Below are positions 7,794 through 16,142 of a DNA stretch of 33,619 bases, piece after piece. The translations under genes were made by a program, and so were the position numbers. The DNA is from Oscillospiraceae bacterium (GTDB lineage: Bacteria > Bacillota > Clostridia > Oscillospirales > Ruminococcaceae): positions 1 to 33,619 of the forward strand of contig JAFWEV010000037.1 in NCBI GenBank assembly GCA_017512745.1, in the 5' to 3' direction. Below the pieces are notes generated by a model. It worked only from the letters and a program-made list of their open reading frames with translations, did no database searches and was not told the origin of the DNA. Each line of letters begins with the position of its first letter. Position 1 is the first letter of the stretch.

Positions 7794-9314
7794 TTAAAAT
7801 CCTCCGTATATAAAGGAGGCAACTCCGTTCTGAAGAGTGAGCGCCAGGATATAGAAAAACAGAACAAGCAGTTCCATTGTCCAGTAGAGCAGCCACCTGG
7901 GTCTTGTGTTTACCGTTGCCAGCGGGTCGCAGGTCCTGATCTTCGGATCCGCCTTCCACGCTTTGTTTATTCTTATATCCATAGCAGCGCATATGATGAG
8001 CGCCGCCGCAATACCAACGAAATACAGCGCATAATAGATAGACTTGACATCGGCAGGTATTCCGCTGCCGGCCAGATCGATCACTTCCTTCAGAACCAGC
8101 GGGATCTGGATCCGTTCTTTGTACAGTATCCAGAAAATATACCGCGCGTCCGGGAGGCTGTTTGCCCTGAAGAAAATAAGTGACAGATCGAAAAGAAGAA
8201 ACACTTTGATGTTTGCCAGCGCTCTTGTTGCCGGATTTCCGCGCATCCCGGATCCCGGGAAAAGCTTTTTCCCGGCAGCACTGAAAAGATCTCCGAAGAT
8301 GCGGTAGACCCCGTTGATAACTCCCCAGATGACAAAATTGATGCTGGCTCCGTGCCACAGACCGCTGAGGATAAAGACCAGCATAATGTTCAGGTATTTC
8401 CTGACCGTTCCCTTTCTGGATCCTCCCGCGGGTATATACACGTAATCTCTGAACCACGCCGACAGAGAGATATGCCATCTTTTCCAGAATTCCCCCATAT
8501 CCGAAGAATGGTACGGGGAGAAGAAGTTCTCCGTCAGCCGTATCCCCAATACCCTGGCCGATCCGATCGCCATGTCGGAATAGCCCGCAAAATCGCAGTA
8601 CAGCTGTATTCCGTAGAGCAATACGCCCGCAAGGATCGTTCCCGAACTGTAGCGGTGCAGATCCGCGAATATCGGACTTACTATAACGCCGAGTCCGTCT
8701 GCGATCACTACTTTTCTCAACGCTCCGATCAGGAATCTCCGAAGACCGGCTGTTATCTCCGAATAATCAAGTTTCCGCTCGCTGCCGTATTGTTTCCTGA
8801 GATCCGCAAACCGTCCGATGGGACCGCTGATGATCTGCGGGAAAAAGCTCACGGAGACAGAATAGAGGATAAGATCGTTTTCGGGCTCTGTTTTTCCCCG
8901 GTAAACGTCGGCCAGATACCCCACCGTCTGCAGGGTATAAAAACTGATCCCCAGAGGAAGTATAAACGATCTTTCCAGCCCGCCGATCCGTATGTTCACA
9001 AGAGAAAAAAGGCTGCGCACCATATCGGAAAAGAAGCCGAGATACTTATAAAAAAGCAGAGGCCCCAATACCAGAACCAGGCTGAGTACAAACAGCAGAG
9101 TCCGGTTCTTTCCCCCAGACCGCAACAGCCGTCCGAACAAAAACGAGACGATTGTCGTTGCGGCGATCAGAAGGAAAAATCCCGGCGCGCTCAGCAGATA
9201 AAAAGCGGCGTTGGCGATCAGCAGTATGTGATTCTGATACTTCAGCGGAAACTTATAGTAGGCGACTGAAACGACCGCCAGGAATAACAGATAACCTGCA
9301 GAATTAATGATCAT
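7794..9314 (-). CDS. MBOAT family O-acyltransferase (AlgI/DltB-like)
   Basis: A 506-residue multi-pass membrane protein that passes acyl groups, usually acetyl, across the membrane to an extracytoplasmic glycan. MBOAT signatures are clear: DFAGYSD at 241-247, ENFFSPYHSSDMGEFWKRWHISLS (His281) and the catalytic LWHGAS with His321. About ten or more hydrophobic segments are present. Its start has GGGGAG upstream, which lies within the end of the SGNH gene; the two genes overlap by 11 bp. MBOAT plus membrane-anchored SGNH partners is the arrangement of alginate, peptidoglycan, cellulose and teichoic acid acylation systems. There are no dltA/dltC genes here, so O-acetylation of a secreted or wall polymer is more likely than D-alanylation. 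Confidence 0.92.
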   Translation of the reverse strand: MIINSAGYLLFLAVVSVAYYKFPLKYQNHILLIANAAFYLLSAPGFFLLIAATTIVSFLFGRLLRSGGKNRTLLFVLSLVLVLGPLLFYKYLGFFSDMVRSLFSLVNIRIGGLERSFILPLGISFYTLQTVGYLADVYRGKTEPENDLILYSVSVSFFPQIISGPIGRFADLRKQYGSERKLDYSEITAGLRRFLIGALRKVVIADGLGVIVSPIFADLHRYSSGTILAGVLLYGIQLYCDFAGYSDMAIGSARVLGIRLTENFFSPYHSSDMGEFWKRWHISLSAWFRDYVYIPAGGSRKGTVRKYLNIMLVFILSGLWHGASINFVIWGVINGVYRIFGDLFSAAGKKLFPGSGMRGNPATRALANIKVFLLFDLSLIFFRANSLPDARYIFWILYKERIQIPLVLKEVIDLAGSGIPADVKSIYYALYFVGIAAALIICAAMDIRINKAWKADPKIRTCDPLATVNTRPRWLLYWTMELLVLFFYILALTLQNGVASFIYGGF

Positions 9315-10305
9315 AGTTCTCCCCGCCGTTCACCAGTTTCACTACGTAATCCGAATCAATATCCGTGAATATCAACTCTGCGAATGTCTTCTTCTGTTCT
9401 CCCGCAAGATGAAGTCCGTCATAAAAATTGTCCTCATTCACGGTGAATGCGTTTTTATAGCAGAGATCATAGACCGTTGCGCGTTCCGACAGATACTGCT
9501 TGTACCTGATCAGGTCATCGTCGATCCCGTACGGTTCGGTCACCAGATCAAAAACAGATTCCTGCATGGGTGGAAATACAAAGATTATCTCTATCCCGTT
9601 GGCATTGCAGTAATCTATGACCTCGCCAAGGGCATTCATGGTTTCGTCTTCGATATGAAACGATCCGTCCGTGCCGATGACCGAGAGCAGCAGATCGGAA
9701 TATTCCTCCAGGTCTTTGCGGTATACGGCTCCGCGTTCATCCGGAACGCCGATATGGTCAAACGTTGTCGGGTCCTCAGGTTCGGTGATCCATTCCGCAT
9801 GACCGCTGATACCGGCTAAACAGTTTACCGTCAGCCTTTTCGCCTCATCTATCGACTGAAGCCAGTAATTTGCCCCGGAAATAAACCGGAACGGATTCTC
9901 AGCCTTCGGAACAAGCGAAGGAATCCTTCCCTGATCCATAGGTCCGCCGGAAGAGTAGAAATTCACTCCGAAAACAACTTTTTCCAAATGGGTATGCTCA
10001 GCCGCAAACCAGAACAGATCTATGCATTCCCCTACCCGCGATCCGCCGAATCCCAGCATCGTGTATCTCGTTCCGGTCAGCTCTTCGATATAGCCGGTGT
10101 TCAGGTTGGCCATCTGCGAATCACCGAGAATTATATTTGCCGGATGGTCTCTGATCACTTCTCTCATTGTGGAGAGCGGCTTTGAAAGATACTGCGAATT
10201 ATGTTTCAACCCGAAGTAATCATACGGTTCAAACGCAAAGAACAAAACCACCGCGATCACCGCGGGAGTCAAAAATATCAACAGTTTTTTGGCAAATGAT
10301 TTCAT
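9304..10305 (-). CDS. Membrane-anchored SGNH/AlgX-like protein, partner of the MBOAT acyltransferase
   Basis: A 333-residue protein with one N-terminal membrane segment (about residues 8-25) and the rest probably outside the cell. It has the SGNH-hydrolase landmarks in order: GDSQ with Ser63, GFGGSR near 85-90, VFGVNF near 111-116 and DGLH with Asp296 and His299. Such proteins complete the transfer of acetyl groups to a polymer in systems such as AlgX/AlgJ and DltD. The polymer target is not known. Translation of the following MBOAT gene starts 11 bp before this gene's stop, so the two products are probably made together. Its own ribosome site is weak. A good promoter lies upstream at 10375-10403. 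Confidence 0.8.
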   Translation of the reverse strand: MKSFAKKLLIFLTPAVIAVVLFFAFEPYDYFGLKHNSQYLSKPLSTMREVIRDHPANIILGDSQMANLNTGYIEELTGTRYTMLGFGGSRVGECIDLFWFAAEHTHLEKVVFGVNFYSSGGPMDQGRIPSLVPKAENPFRFISGANYWLQSIDEAKRLTVNCLAGISGHAEWITEPEDPTTFDHIGVPDERGAVYRKDLEEYSDLLLSVIGTDGSFHIEDETMNALGEVIDYCNANGIEIIFVFPPMQESVFDLVTEPYGIDDDLIRYKQYLSERATVYDLCYKNAFTVNEDNFYDGLHLAGEQKKTFAELIFTDIDSDYVVKLVNGGENYDH

Positions 10306-10374
10306 TCTGTTTATAGTCTAAAACCTTTATTTAAATTGATCTTTGAATGATGAAATAATTAGTTCGCTTTCTAT

Positions 10375-10403
10375 ATTATATACAATACGGAATTTTATGA
10401 TAA
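10375..10403 (-). promoter_or_regulatory. Sigma-70 type promoter for the SGNH-MBOAT operon
   Basis: On the minus strand a -35 box TTATCA (10398-10403) and a perfect -10 box TATAAT (10375-10380) are separated by 17 bp. An 8-bp inverted repeat (10384-10391 with 10431-10438, arm AATACGGA) flanks the -35 box and could be an operator. Confidence 0.6.
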
Positions 10404-10439
10404 CCAACAGCGGCTTTTCGATAAGCGGTATCCGTATTC

Positions 10440-10472
10440 AAAAAAATCTGCCAGCAAAAATTGCTGACAGAT
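10440..10472 (-). terminator. Intrinsic terminator after the M20 amidohydrolase
   Basis: On the minus strand a 12-bp stem with one mismatch (10461-10472 with 10446-10457) and a 3-nt loop is followed by a run of seven T residues (10440-10446). It ends the amidohydrolase transcript just upstream of the next promoter. Confidence 0.88.
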
Positions 10473-10491
10473 GATTTATTGAGCGTATCTG

Positions 10492-11661
10492 TTATGCTTC
10501 TAGCGCGTCGAGCGCAACCTGGATGTAAAGGGCTACACCGATCTCAAATGCGCTTTCGTCAAAGAGAACATGACCGTTATGCATCGAGTAGACTTTTCCG
10601 TCCTTGTCGGGCATCATTGCGCCGAGAGTGAAGAAATTGGTCTTTGCATATGCGGAATAGTATGCGAAATCTTCTCCGCCCATCTGCGGCTTTGCAACAT
10701 CGACACATCCCGGAACGATCTTCTCAGCTGCTTTTCTTCCGATCTCATAGGCCTCCGGATCGTTGATGTTGACTTCGGCAACCTCGATCAGTTCTACTTC
10801 GGCTTCGCATCTGTATGCGCCTGCAACGCCTTTTGCGATCCTGTTGAGCGTATCTTCAAGAGTCGCATTGATCTCTCTTGAGAATGTTCTGATAGTACCT
10901 TCCATTCTGTACTCGCCGGGGATGATGTTGAATCTTCCGGGAGCATGGATGTCTCCTACCGTGACGACCATCGGATCCATCGGGTTGTACTCGCGGGCTA
11001 CCATATCCTGAAGCGCCATAACAACCGCGGAACCGGCGACTGCCGCGTCTCTGCCGTGATACGGGTCTGCTCCGTGTGAAGAAAGACCGGTGATCTTGAT
11101 CTTGAACCAGAATGCGGAAGCATGCATCGGTCCCGCGCATGCCTCAACATGTCCGAGCGGTACCGAGGAAGCGATGTGCGTGCCGTAAACATAGTCGACA
11201 CCTTCGAGGCATCCGTCGGCTATCATGGCCTTTGCGCCCTCGCCTGTCTCTTCTGACGGCTGGAATATGAACTTGACTGTTCCCGCGAACTCATCCTTGA
11301 CCTGCTGGAAGCACTTTACAGCGCCCATGAGCATTGCATTGTGAGTATCGTGACCGCAGGCATGCATCTTTCCGGGTTCTTCGCTGGCAAATTCGAGTCC
11401 TGTTTCTTCCTGTACCGGAAGAGCGTCAATATCGCCACGGAGAAGGACTGTTTTTCCTTCGCCCTTACCGCCTTTGATCTCAGCCAGAACACCTGTCGGC
11501 TTCATCCTTCTGTAGGAAACTCCCATCTTGTCGAGTTCTTCACAGATCCTGTCGGTCGTGCGGAATTCCTGCATCGAGAGTTCGGGATGTCTGTGGATCT
11601 CTCTGCGGTACGCCACGACATAATCCTGAACGGAATGCGCTAATTCTTTTGCGTTTATCAT
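10492..11661 (-). CDS. M20 family amidohydrolase (N-acyl-amino-acid/hippurate hydrolase type)
   Basis: A 389-residue zinc-dependent amidohydrolase of the M20D group, which removes acyl groups from N-acyl amino acids or related amides. Motifs: LLRGDIDALPVQEETG, then MHACGHDTHNAML (metal-binding Cys and His), FQPSEETGEGAKAMIADG with catalytic Glu-Glu, and a C-terminal MGGEDFAYYS. The ATG at 11661 has AGGAGAG eight bases upstream; in-frame starts further upstream have no such site. It is a single-gene unit ended by a terminator. A second M20 gene lies at 18798-19976 and shares the fold but differs enough to suggest another substrate. Confidence 0.9.
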   Translation of the reverse strand: MINAKELAHSVQDYVVAYRREIHRHPELSMQEFRTTDRICEELDKMGVSYRRMKPTGVLAEIKGGKGEGKTVLLRGDIDALPVQEETGLEFASEEPGKMHACGHDTHNAMLMGAVKCFQQVKDEFAGTVKFIFQPSEETGEGAKAMIADGCLEGVDYVYGTHIASSVPLGHVEACAGPMHASAFWFKIKITGLSSHGADPYHGRDAAVAGSAVVMALQDMVAREYNPMDPMVVTVGDIHAPGRFNIIPGEYRMEGTIRTFSREINATLEDTLNRIAKGVAGAYRCEAEVELIEVAEVNINDPEAYEIGRKAAEKIVPGCVDVAKPQMGGEDFAYYSAYAKTNFFTLGAMMPDKDGKVYSMHNGHVLFDESAFEIGVALYIQVALDALEA

Positions 11662-11776
11662 CTTTTCTCTCCTGTAGTTTTCTTTAATGCGGTCTTCAAT
11701 TGGCAGATCCGACCGTATTATTTTTAATATTTTACACTGCGCACCCCTTTTTCTCAATTCGCATATTTACCTATAA

Positions 11777-13693
11777 TCAGGCTTCAGAAGCTTCCGTAAT
11801 GAGCGGGAAAGCCAAAACGACCTTGAAAAGATCGCCGTCGATATAGATATTCTGCGATCCTCCCTGAAGATCCACAAGGCTCTTGCAGATCGACAGACCG
11901 AGTCCGCTGCCCTCAGTATTTCTCGAGCTGTCGCCTCTCGTGAAACGCTCGGCTATCTCATCCGGGGACAGACTGAGCGGATCTCTCGATACGTTTCTGA
12001 AGGATACGACCGCGTTGCCGTTCTCTCTGTAAAGATCTATATATACTCTTGTGCCCGCCAGTCCGTATTTGCAGATATTGTTGAGAAGATTGTCGAAGAC
12101 CCTCCACATTCTTCTGCCGTCAGCCATCACCATTGTGCTGCCCTCGGGCTTCTTCATGATCAGTTCAAGTCCCGCCGATCTGAATTTGTCCTCATATTCG
12201 CTTGCCGCCTGTACAAGCGTGACTCCGAGATCCGAAGGCTCAAGATCCACATCCAGGTTGCCCGTCGAAGCCTTGGAGACTTCGATCAGGTCTTCTATGA
12301 GTTTTTTCAGCCTCTTGGACTGCCTGTCGAGGACTTCTATATACTCGTTGATCTTCTCATTGCCGCATTCTTCCTTATTTATGAGATCGACATAGTTGAT
12401 GATGGAGGTGAGAGGAGTCTTGATGTCGTGCGAGACATTTGTTATGAGTTCCGTTTTCAGCCTCTCGCTTCTCATCTGCTCCCTCACGGCATTGTCCATA
12501 CCGACGCCGATCCTGTTGAGGTTTTCCCCGTGTTCCTTGAAATCCAGGATCATTTCCTTAGTATCGATCTTGTACTGGAGATCTCCCGCGGCGATCCTTC
12601 TTGCCCCCAGCTGAAGTTTTCTCATGATGTAAGCAAAATACATGAAAGCGCAGGATATTATGACTTCTCCGATAATGAAGAGAGCCGGAGTGTAGCTCTG
12701 ATATGCCAGTATAAGAAATACCATGTGCAGGAAAATGAACAGTGCTGTCTTCCATATGAGCGGGATACTTCTGAAGATACGCGCAAACAGTCTGAGACAT
12801 CCGCGTAGCACTGAGAATACCCATTTAAGCACTTTGTAAGTCAGAGTTCCCGTTATAAGATTTCTCTGTTTGATCCTGGCCGCGATACTCATGCACAATC
12901 CGTCAAACAGACAGAGAGCGAACACTCCGCAGACCGCCATGAGGATATACATCACTATGCCCCGCACCGGGCCTATTTCTCCCGCCGCTATCGTGATCAT
13001 GACGACTGCGCATACCGCCGCGGCCGCCATTACGTCGACCGGGATCCTGTTGAGCGGTCCGGGCCTAAGTTCTTCGCTGTCAGGAACTCTGGCGGATGAA
13101 GACATAAGCGTTACAAAGAATATGACCGCGCCGATGAGGCTGACGAACGCGAGGGCAATTATGCCGTATCTTGCGGAATACCCGAAATCGATAAACCCGT
13201 CCATCATCTTGAAGTGATCATCCGCTTCAAGATATTTGCTTATATACAGATCTACGGTGTACGCATTCTCTTTTTCATAATCGCCGAGTTCACCGGATCC
13301 CGGGAGCGGCCACCATTCGTACACGCCCGGATCATCCCGGTGGTAAAAAAATCTGTATGAATACTTGTCCGCATCCGCGGGAGAAAAATCCATATCGCCC
13401 TTTTTGGTTCCGTCCGGTTCCGTCACTTCATACCCCACGACATTTCCGTCGGGACTGTAGAAACCGACATCCCTCGCCGCGCCGTCTTCGACGCCGAACA
13501 ATATGCTTTCAGCCGTGTCATCGGCGTAATCGTAGAACAGCACTCTTTTCACGTCTTCATGCTGCTGAGTGTATATACCGTAATGCATAAAAAGTATTCC
13601 GCATATCACGGATCCTGCAAGTCCGACCGACAGTACGATATGCATTATAAAGGCAATGGTCTTCCCGACTCCCGTCCTGAAAAATCTTTTCAC
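11777..13693 (-). CDS. Sensor histidine kinase
   Basis: A 638-residue membrane sensor kinase. A first membrane segment (about 12-37) is followed by an extracytoplasmic region of about 135 residues, then five further membrane segments between about 176 and 357, an unusually long membrane part. A HAMP-like linker (about 358-405) leads to the dimerisation domain with phospho-acceptor His422 in NVSHDIKTPLTS, and an ATPase domain with N box (DNLLNN, 534-539) and GSGLGLS (595-601). Start is GTG with a perfect AGGAGG site. It lies 16 nt after the glycosyltransferase gene, and the OmpR-type regulator is the first gene of the same run, so the kinase and regulator are probably partners. The signal is unknown. 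Confidence 0.93.
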   Translation of the reverse strand: MKRFFRTGVGKTIAFIMHIVLSVGLAGSVICGILFMHYGIYTQQHEDVKRVLFYDYADDTAESILFGVEDGAARDVGFYSPDGNVVGYEVTEPDGTKKGDMDFSPADADKYSYRFFYHRDDPGVYEWWPLPGSGELGDYEKENAYTVDLYISKYLEADDHFKMMDGFIDFGYSARYGIIALAFVSLIGAVIFFVTLMSSSARVPDSEELRPGPLNRIPVDVMAAAAVCAVVMITIAAGEIGPVRGIVMYILMAVCGVFALCLFDGLCMSIAARIKQRNLITGTLTYKVLKWVFSVLRGCLRLFARIFRSIPLIWKTALFIFLHMVFLILAYQSYTPALFIIGEVIISCAFMYFAYIMRKLQLGARRIAAGDLQYKIDTKEMILDFKEHGENLNRIGVGMDNAVREQMRSERLKTELITNVSHDIKTPLTSIINYVDLINKEECGNEKINEYIEVLDRQSKRLKKLIEDLIEVSKASTGNLDVDLEPSDLGVTLVQAASEYEDKFRSAGLELIMKKPEGSTMVMADGRRMWRVFDNLLNNICKYGLAGTRVYIDLYRENGNAVVSFRNVSRDPLSLSPDEIAERFTRGDSSRNTEGSGLGLSICKSLVDLQGGSQNIYIDGDLFKVVLAFPLITEASEA

Positions 13694-13709
13694 AGCTTCT
13701 CCTCCTGAC

Positions 13710-14993
13710 TCAGTTTCCCGCGATCCTCATGAGATCCGGACACTCCTCTTTTCTTCTGCTCCTGATACTTCTGAGGGTTATATTGTGACGCACAGGCTTC
13801 CACTCGACTTTTGCAAACAGCGCCGCGATCGACACCGGCAGATATGTGAACATGAATACCGGGAATGTGAAAGCATACAATATCTTTTTGACTGTTCCCG
13901 TATGTATCCTTTTCCACTCGGTCACGGTGGTCACCGCACCCAGAATGAACATCGTAGAATATATGCCCGTCAGTATCTCCGCGAATGCCTTCAGCGCGAC
14001 CGTGATATCCCCGAAAACAAATGCTCCGTATATCCCGGCAAACAGATTCGAGATCATGGCGGCTGCGGAGAGGACAAATGCCGGCATAATATTCATTGAC
14101 ATGTCAAAGCAGGAAAACGATCCTCTGAGGCATCCTTTTATAAGCCTCGATCCGTAATATCTGAAGACCTGAACATATCCCTTCGCCCATCTCATTCTCT
14201 GAGTTACAGACTGTTCAAACTTCACCGGCTGCTCATCGTAGATGACCGCTTCCGGACAGTACGCCACTTTCCTGCCCTTTGTAATCTGATCGACCGAGAA
14301 CTCTATATCCTCCGTCAGAAGATGATACGGCCATCCAGCTATCTCATCCGCGACCTTTTTTGAGAACATGAATCCCGTGCCGGATACGGCGCAGCTCGAT
14401 CCGAGCGCATACCTCGCGCCGTTGAGATATCTGCTCTCCCTCAGAAACCAGAGGGCGTATCCCGCGCTGACCCAGTTGTCCCCGTAGTTTTTGCTGTTGC
14501 GGTAACTCGTCACTATATCGTGTCCGCACGAGAATGTTCTGTCCATCTCCTCGATATACCGGGGATCCAGGATGTTGTCCGCGTCGAAGACAAAATAACC
14601 GTCAAATCCTTCCGGGTGGTCGGTTCTTATGAGTTCGAGAAGCCTTTCGAGGGCATAACCTTTTCCCACTCTGAGCGTATCTCTCCGCATATACGCCGTC
14701 GCGCCCGCTCTTCTCGCCGCTTCCGCCGTATTGTCCGTACAGTTGTCGGCCATCACGAATACATGTATGCGTTCCGAGGGATACGTCTGGACCTTTATGC
14801 TCCCGATGAGATCCCCTATGACCTCTTCCTCATTTCTCGCGCAGATGAGCACGGCGTAATCATTCGTCATATCCGTTGCCGGCTCCTCTTTTCTTTTCGC
14901 AAGCAGGGAGACCGGTATGTATATGAACTGATATGAATAACAGATAAGAAATACTATGGAGATGATAAGATTGATCTTCTCTATGAGTTCCAA
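13710..14993 (-). CDS. Membrane glycosyltransferase, family 2 (BcsA/NodC-like)
   Basis: A 427-residue inverting glycosyltransferase at the membrane. One N-terminal membrane segment (about 8-32) precedes the GT-A domain: nucleotide-binding VLICARNEE, DADN at 137-140 (DxD), TED at 227-229 (catalytic base region) and QRMRW at 265-269. That set is shared with processive enzymes such as cellulose, chitin and poly-N-acetylglucosamine synthases. Three or four membrane segments follow to about residue 400. It seems to start at TTG with a weak ribosome site, 58 nt after the response regulator. No deacetylase, c-di-GMP or export partner genes are nearby, so the polymer or lipid product is open. Position between sensor and regulator suggests regulated synthesis or feedback. 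Confidence 0.9.
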   Translation of the reverse strand: MELIEKINLIISIVFLICYSYQFIYIPVSLLAKRKEEPATDMTNDYAVLICARNEEEVIGDLIGSIKVQTYPSERIHVFVMADNCTDNTAEAARRAGATAYMRRDTLRVGKGYALERLLELIRTDHPEGFDGYFVFDADNILDPRYIEEMDRTFSCGHDIVTSYRNSKNYGDNWVSAGYALWFLRESRYLNGARYALGSSCAVSGTGFMFSKKVADEIAGWPYHLLTEDIEFSVDQITKGRKVAYCPEAVIYDEQPVKFEQSVTQRMRWAKGYVQVFRYYGSRLIKGCLRGSFSCFDMSMNIMPAFVLSAAAMISNLFAGIYGAFVFGDITVALKAFAEILTGIYSTMFILGAVTTVTEWKRIHTGTVKKILYAFTFPVFMFTYLPVSIAALFAKVEWKPVRHNITLRSIRSRRKEECPDLMRIAGN

Positions 14994-15051
14994 TTTTATT
15001 TTTCTAGAAACGGCAGGTATGGTTGCGCCGTTCCTTCATGTACAAACGAGG

Positions 15052-15738
15052 TCAGTCCTCTATCTTATAGCCCTGTCCCCAGACGACCTTCAGATATCTC
15101 GGTTCCGCCGGGACCACTTCTATCTTCTCTCTCAGATGTCTGATGTGCACAGCGACCGTGTTCTCGCATCCGAGAGGTGTCTCGTGCCAGATGTTCCAGT
15201 AGATCTGTTTCGGCGAGTATACCTTGCCCTTGTTGGTGATAAGGAGCTTCAGTATCTCGTACTCTGTCGGCGTGAGGCTGACTTCCTCGCCGTCGAGAGT
15301 CACCTTCTTGGAAGAATCATCGACCTCGATGCCTCCCGCTCTGAAAACGTCCTGTTTAACGATCCCGCTCCCGAGCTGCATGTATCTTCTCAGATGGGAT
15401 CTCACCCTTGCAGTGACTTCAAGCGGACTGAAGGGTTTGGTTATATAGTCATCCGCTCCGACATTGAGCCCGAGGACTTTGTCGGTATCCTCGCTCTTCG
15501 CCGTCAGCAGTATGACCGGAACATTGCTCTTCTCGCGCATCTTCGCCATTGCGGTGATCCCGTCCATCTTCGGCATCATTATGTCCATGATGACCAGATG
15601 GATATCGTGTTCATCCATGACTCTGAGCGCCTCTTCTCCGTTGAACGCCTCGTACAGATCGTAGTCAGGACCTGACAGATATATCTTCAGGGCATTGACG
15701 ATGTCTCTCTCATCATCGCAAATAAGAATGTTGTACAT
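15052..15738 (-). CDS. OmpR/PhoB-family response regulator
   Basis: A 228-residue two-domain regulator. The receiver has acidic Asp8/Asp9, phospho-acceptor Asp52 in VIMDIMMP, Thr79 and Lys101 (TKPFSP). The winged-helix DNA-binding domain (about 130-228) shows LTPTEYEILKLL and the recognition helix NTVAVHIRHLREKIE. Start has AGGAGGA upstream. It opens a run of three genes on the minus strand: regulator, glycosyltransferase and histidine kinase. Sequence is close to VanR/SrrA-like regulators of Bacillota, many of which act in cell-envelope stress. Autoregulation of the operon is common in the family but no operator was identified. Confidence 0.95.
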   Translation of the reverse strand: MYNILICDDERDIVNALKIYLSGPDYDLYEAFNGEEALRVMDEHDIHLVIMDIMMPKMDGITAMAKMREKSNVPVILLTAKSEDTDKVLGLNVGADDYITKPFSPLEVTARVRSHLRRYMQLGSGIVKQDVFRAGGIEVDDSSKKVTLDGEEVSLTPTEYEILKLLITNKGKVYSPKQIYWNIWHETPLGCENTVAVHIRHLREKIEVVPAEPRYLKVVWGQGYKIED

Positions 15739-15956
15739 GGTCTTCCTCCTGGGGAAATGATACTTCCGCCCCCGATTAAGAAGAAACTACGCAAATGCTT
15801 AAGAATTTATTAAAACCGGGTTTCTTCACAATCACCCCAATTGTATTTCCCATCGGTGAACAAATCATTATGGATTTTCAATATCCGCATTTTAGAAAAA
15901 ATATACAACATCGGTCCGATATGTTTTGTATTAATTTACATATCGTGTTTTATATA

Positions 15957-15986
15957 TTGACATCGGGCTCTGGTTACCCATATAAT
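15957..15986 (+). promoter_or_regulatory. Consensus sigma-70 promoter for codBA
   Basis: A perfect -35 box TTGACA (15957-15962) and a perfect -10 box TATAAT (15981-15986), spaced by 18 bp. Transcription would start near 15993, about a dozen bases before the PyrR-type element, leaving a leader of about 150 nt before codB. A strong promoter in front of an attenuator is the usual design of PyrR-controlled operons. Confidence 0.85.
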
Positions 15987-16002
15987 AACCGCGGTGCTTT
16001 AA

Positions 16003-16096
16003 GGCAGGTCCAGTGAGGCCTCCAAGGACTGAGATACAAGATGGTATCAAACTGCAAGATAACTGCGGCTCTCCTTGGACAGGGGAGCCGTTTTTT
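16003..16096 (+). promoter_or_regulatory. PyrR-type pyrimidine attenuator leader of codBA
   Basis: The leader contains UCCAGUGAGG, five bases, then AAGGAC (16009-16029), which fits the PyrR-binding consensus UCCNGNGAGGYUNNNAAGG with one deviation. GUCC (16008-16011) pairs with GGAC (16026-16029) at the hairpin base. A terminator follows: 16066-16075 pairs with 16081-16090 and is trailed by six T residues. The antiterminator is also visible: TCCAAGGA (16021-16028) in the PyrR hairpin is exactly complementary to TCCTTGGA (16072-16079) in the terminator. So PyrR with bound UMP should favour the first hairpin and the terminator, shutting off cytosine salvage when pyrimidines are plentiful. No pyrR gene lies in this window. 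The element match comes from memory of the consensus. Confidence 0.85.
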
Positions 16097-16142
16097 GATG
16101 CTCTTCAGTCTACACCAAAACTTTTTTGGGAGGACAATCATC

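Noticed and set aside
8352..9269. Long open frame (305 codons) on the plus strand
   Set aside because: It lies wholly inside the MBOAT gene on the other strand and is rich in Arg, Gln and Ser with no recognisable domain; a shadow of codon bias.
15795..16016. Small open frame upstream of codB as a leader peptide
   Set aside because: It has no ribosome site and runs across the promoter and into the PyrR element, so most of it would not be transcribed.
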